Assembly: GCA_003562655.1 (NCBI GenBank)
Contig: PWUC01000004.1
Coordinates: 1-13,434 of the forward strand
Length of the DNA: 13,434 bases
Origin: Clostridia bacterium
GTDB taxonomy: Bacteria > Bacillota_E > SLMV01 > PUMD01
Direction of reading: 5' to 3'
Shown here: positions 13,141-13,434 of the stretch, piece by piece
Position numbering within the stretch: position 1 is the first letter of the stretch
Layout: the number at the start of each line of letters is the position of its first letter
Position numbers and translations under genes: made by a program
The notes under the pieces: generated by a model
What the model was told of the DNA's origin: nothing
The model's input: the letters and a program-made list of their open reading frames with translations, nothing else
Database searches by the model: none

Positions 13141-13434
13141 GCCTCCCCCCTTCCGGAGCCGCGCTCCGTCCGCGCATACGGGATAAGGCCGCCCGCCGCC
13201 AGGATCCTCTGCAGAAACTCCGGAAGGGGCCCCGCCCTGAAGACATCGCCCGAGGAGATGCTGCGGATCACACCCCGGCCCGCATCGACCTCGACGGTGT
13301 CGCCGGCAGCGAGGCCGTCGACGGCCGCCGGGCATTGCAGGATGGGCAGGGCCACATTGACCGCATTGCGGTAGAAGATGCGGGCAAAGGAACGGGCGAT
13401 GACACAGGACACTCCGGCTGCCCGCAGGGCCAGC
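13137..13434 (-). CDS. leuD: 3-isopropylmalate dehydratase small subunit, partial
   Basis: The 3' part of the gene (98 codons plus stop); the 5' end lies beyond the window. With LeuC, this subunit isomerises 2- to 3-isopropylmalate. The visible part starts LALRAAGVSCVIARSFARIFYRNAVNVALPIL, the conserved swivel-domain segment of the short archaeal-type LeuD class (usually about 160-170 aa), and ends RTERGSGRGEA. Its TGA overlaps the leuB start as ATGA, so the two are coupled. leuC would be expected just outside the window. Confidence 0.93.
   Translation of the reverse strand, partial: LALRAAGVSCVIARSFARIFYRNAVNVALPILQCPAAVDGLAAGDTVEVDAGRGVIRSISSGDVFRAGPLPEFLQRILAAGGLIPYARTERGSGRGEA

Noticed and set aside
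13141..13335. 65-codon upstream extension of the leuB frame
   Set aside because: It lies wholly within leuD in another frame, is Arg/Gly-rich without homology to LeuB, and the ATG at 13140 has a strong SD and the typical ATGA overlap.
1..13434. tRNA, rRNA, RNase P RNA, tmRNA, CRISPR or insertion sequence
   Set aside because: Looked for on both strands; none of the diagnostic core sequences or repeat structures was found.

Overview
This 13.4 kb window is high-GC bacterial chromosome. Nearly every gene is on the minus strand, and third codon positions are strongly G/C. GTG and TTG starts occur beside ATG, most starts have a recognisable Shine-Dalgarno (SD) sequence, and genes are packed into short operons. 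Gene content (archaeal-type leuD with leuB and ilvE, lspA-rluD, L-aspartate dehydrogenase, a class IV adenylate-cyclase-like CYTH protein, tandem GGDEF protein) would suit an anaerobic bacterium such as a member of the Synergistota or a deep-branching Firmicute. That placement is inference. No rRNA, tRNA, CRISPR array, transposase or phage gene was recognised.

Layout from the right end, following minus-strand transcription. (1) 13434-11121: 3' part of leuD, then leuB and ilvE, joined by a 4-nt overlap and a 4-nt gap. Together they cover the last steps of leucine synthesis. Two strong hairpins follow ilvE. (2) 10931-9410: a promoter, then lspA (lipoprotein signal peptidase) and a RluD-type pseudouridine synthase. 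(3) 9388-8691: a GNAT acetyltransferase with its own promoter. (4) 8587-7766: L-aspartate dehydrogenase (nadX-like). (5) 7765-7250: about 500 bases with no convincing gene, carrying the promoter of the next gene. (6) 7249-5780: a MATE-family transporter. (7) 5611-4030: a two-gene unit of a YfcE-like metallophosphoesterase and a Cof-type HAD protein whose first motif lacks the usual second aspartate.

(8) A plus-strand gene at 3471-3935 encodes a small exported protein of unknown function and converges on the HAD gene across a perfect 9-bp hairpin. (9) 2830-3470 holds no assured gene, but part of it has codon-like third-position bias that reads open on both strands. (10) A CYTH/class IV adenylate cyclase-like gene (2299-2829, +) diverges from a tandem GGDEF gene (2043-859, -), so a possible cAMP (or polyphosphate) enzyme sits beside a possible c-di-GMP protein.

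(11) Left end, downstream of the GGDEF gene: a tightly overlapping set of small unknown genes. One Cys-rich gene (869-493) is readable end to end only if translation shifts +1 twice, at a CCC-TGA site and at a run of ten C. It is followed by a 112-residue helical protein and by a further gene that starts at 167 and runs off the window. This unknown operon is the most interesting part of the window: the shifts may be programmed, phase-variable, decay, or sequencing error.
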